Assembly: GCA_023399635.1 (NCBI GenBank)
Contig: JAEWOP010000176.1
Coordinates: forward strand, 1-6,642
Direction of reading: 5' to 3'
DNA length: 6,642 bases
From: Pseudomonadota bacterium
GTDB taxonomy: Bacteria > Pseudomonadota > Alphaproteobacteria > Rhizobiales > Rhizobiaceae
Shown here piece after piece: positions 6,020-6,642 of this stretch. The translations under genes were made by a program, and so were the position numbers. Each line of letters opens with the position of its first letter. Position 1 is the stretch's first letter. The notes below the pieces were generated by a model. It saw nothing but the letters and a program-made list of their open reading frames with translations, was not told the origin of the DNA and did not search any database.

Positions 6020-6049
6020 ATACAACAATGGTGGCGGAATCCTTGTCAG
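6020..6049 (-). promoter_or_regulatory. Weak candidate promoter of the chemoreceptor gene
   Basis: On the minus strand CTGACA (6044-6049, five of six matches to TTGACA), an 18-base spacer and TTGTAT (6020-6025) could be a promoter. The -10 is poor. If real, the transcript would start near 6013 and the ATG at 6021 would be untranscribed, agreeing with the start at 6000. Read-through from prs is the alternative. Confidence 0.3.
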
Positions 6050-6059
6050 CAAATCATTG

Positions 6060-6094
6060 CGGCAGTCTTAATATCCGACTCTCGTATACTGCCG
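6060..6094. repeat. 7-bp perfect inverted repeat between prs and the chemoreceptor gene
   Basis: CGGCAGT (6060-6066) and ACTGCCG (6088-6094) are perfect complements around 21 bases. Inside, ATA/TAT and CGA/TCG can pair further if bases on one side bulge out. It begins 12 bases after the prs stop in the direction of transcription. No T run follows on the minus strand, so it is not a classical rho-independent terminator. It may protect or define the prs mRNA 3' end, or be an operator upstream of the chemoreceptor gene. Confidence 0.45.
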
Positions 6095-6105
6095 TCGGCA
6101 CTCAC

Positions 6106-6642
6106 TCAGTCAAACAGGCTGGACACCGACTCTTCGAGAGCGGTGCGATTGATCGCTTCTCCGAACAGTCCGGCGGTCGTGACGACGCGGATGTTGTGGG
6201 CTGATTGCACCGCAGTGGTGGGCTGGATCGAATCCGTGATCACCAGTTCGCGGAGCTTGGAAGAAGCAATACGTGCGACCGCACCGCCAGAAAGAACGCC
6301 GTGTGTGATATAGGCAGTAACGCTGGTCGCACCTTTGTTCAGAAGCGCCTCAGCGGCGTTGCAGAGCGTGCCACCTGAATCGACGATATCATCGACAAGC
6401 AGACAATCTCGTCCGGCAACTTCACCGATCACGTTCATGACTTCAGATTCGCCGGCGCGTTCGCGGCGCTTGTCGACAATCGCCAACGGACAATCGATAC
6501 GCTTGGCCAGCGAACGAGCGCGGACGACGCCGCCGACGTCTGGTGAAACCACCATGACGTTCTTCACGTCGTAGTTCTCTTTCACGTCGCGGCCGAGGAT
6601 CGGGCCGGCGAAGAGGTTGTCCGTCGGTATGTCGAAGAAGCC
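6106..6642 (-). CDS. prs: Ribose-phosphate pyrophosphokinase (PRPP synthetase), C-terminal part; 5' end outside window
   Basis: The enzyme transfers pyrophosphate from ATP to ribose 5-phosphate to make PRPP, the precursor of purines, pyrimidines, histidine, tryptophan and NAD. I read 178 codons open to the right edge, beginning GFFDIPTDNLFAGPIL. This matches the internal GFFD(V/I)P segment of bacterial Prs, so about 130 N-terminal residues lie outside (the family is about 310-320 residues). Visible motifs are VVSPDVGGVVRAR (31-43 of the visible part), the catalytic flexible-loop KRR (58-60), MNVIGEVAGRD (69-79), and the ribose-5-phosphate/PRPP loop DDIVDSGGT (84-92). The C-terminus is EESVSSLFD. 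The apparent ATG-like start near 6585 is an internal GTG codon and not the gene start. Downstream on the same strand lie the chemoreceptor gene and, further on, rplY and pth, its conserved partners in many bacteria. Confidence 0.98.
   Translation of the reverse strand, partial: GFFDIPTDNLFAGPILGRDVKENYDVKNVMVVSPDVGGVVRARSLAKRIDCPLAIVDKRRERAGESEVMNVIGEVAGRDCLLVDDIVDSGGTLCNAAEALLNKGATSVTAYITHGVLSGGAVARIASSKLRELVITDSIQPTTAVQSAHNIRVVTTAGLFGEAINRTALEESVSSLFD

Overview
The window looks like chromosomal core sequence from an alphaproteobacterium of the Rhizobiales (Rhizobium, Agrobacterium or Ensifer relatives). Three things suggest this: a ClpS2-type second ClpS paralogue, a Pth with a long basic C-terminal tail, and a long (about 200 residue) bL25 with an acidic tail. 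Some promoters also fit the alphaproteobacterial TTGA-N17 pattern. The genus cannot be fixed from the sequence alone.

Layout, left to right. Minus-strand ychF (GTPase-fold ATPase) fills 1-1085 and runs off the left edge, lacking only about six C-terminal residues. A short divergent intergenic region (1086-1263) carries a promoter candidate on each strand. The plus-strand clpS2 follows (1264-1578) and is the only gene on that strand. Minus-strand pth (1682-2401) converges on it. Upstream of pth are a leader with two tiny ORFs, the rho-independent terminator of rplY, then rplY itself (2558-3169) with a strong promoter and a leader of about 115 nt. Next come a small unrecognised zinc-ribbon-like gene (3355-3606), a perfect 11-bp terminator hairpin, a 755-residue transmembrane chemoreceptor (3733-6000), and the 3' part of prs (6106-6642), which runs off the right edge. 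No gap exceeds about 190 bases. I see no tRNA, rRNA, CRISPR array, insertion sequence or attachment site.

How the genes relate. prs (PRPP synthesis), rplY (5S rRNA-binding ribosomal protein), pth (peptidyl-tRNA recycling) and ychF (ribosome-associated ATPase) form a neighbourhood widely conserved in bacteria and centred on translation and nucleotide supply. Here the chemoreceptor and zinc-ribbon gene sit between prs and rplY, and an inverted clpS2 (N-degron adaptor for ClpAP) sits between pth and ychF. Terminators and promoters indicate several separate transcription units rather than one operon.

I found no unmistakable new system. The most interesting non-coding signals are in the leaders. 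The rplY leader has two possible hairpins and an upstream ORF with a strong Shine-Dalgarno that overlaps the rplY start. The pth leader has two tandem mini-ORFs overlapping by ATGA and ending seven bases before the pth start.
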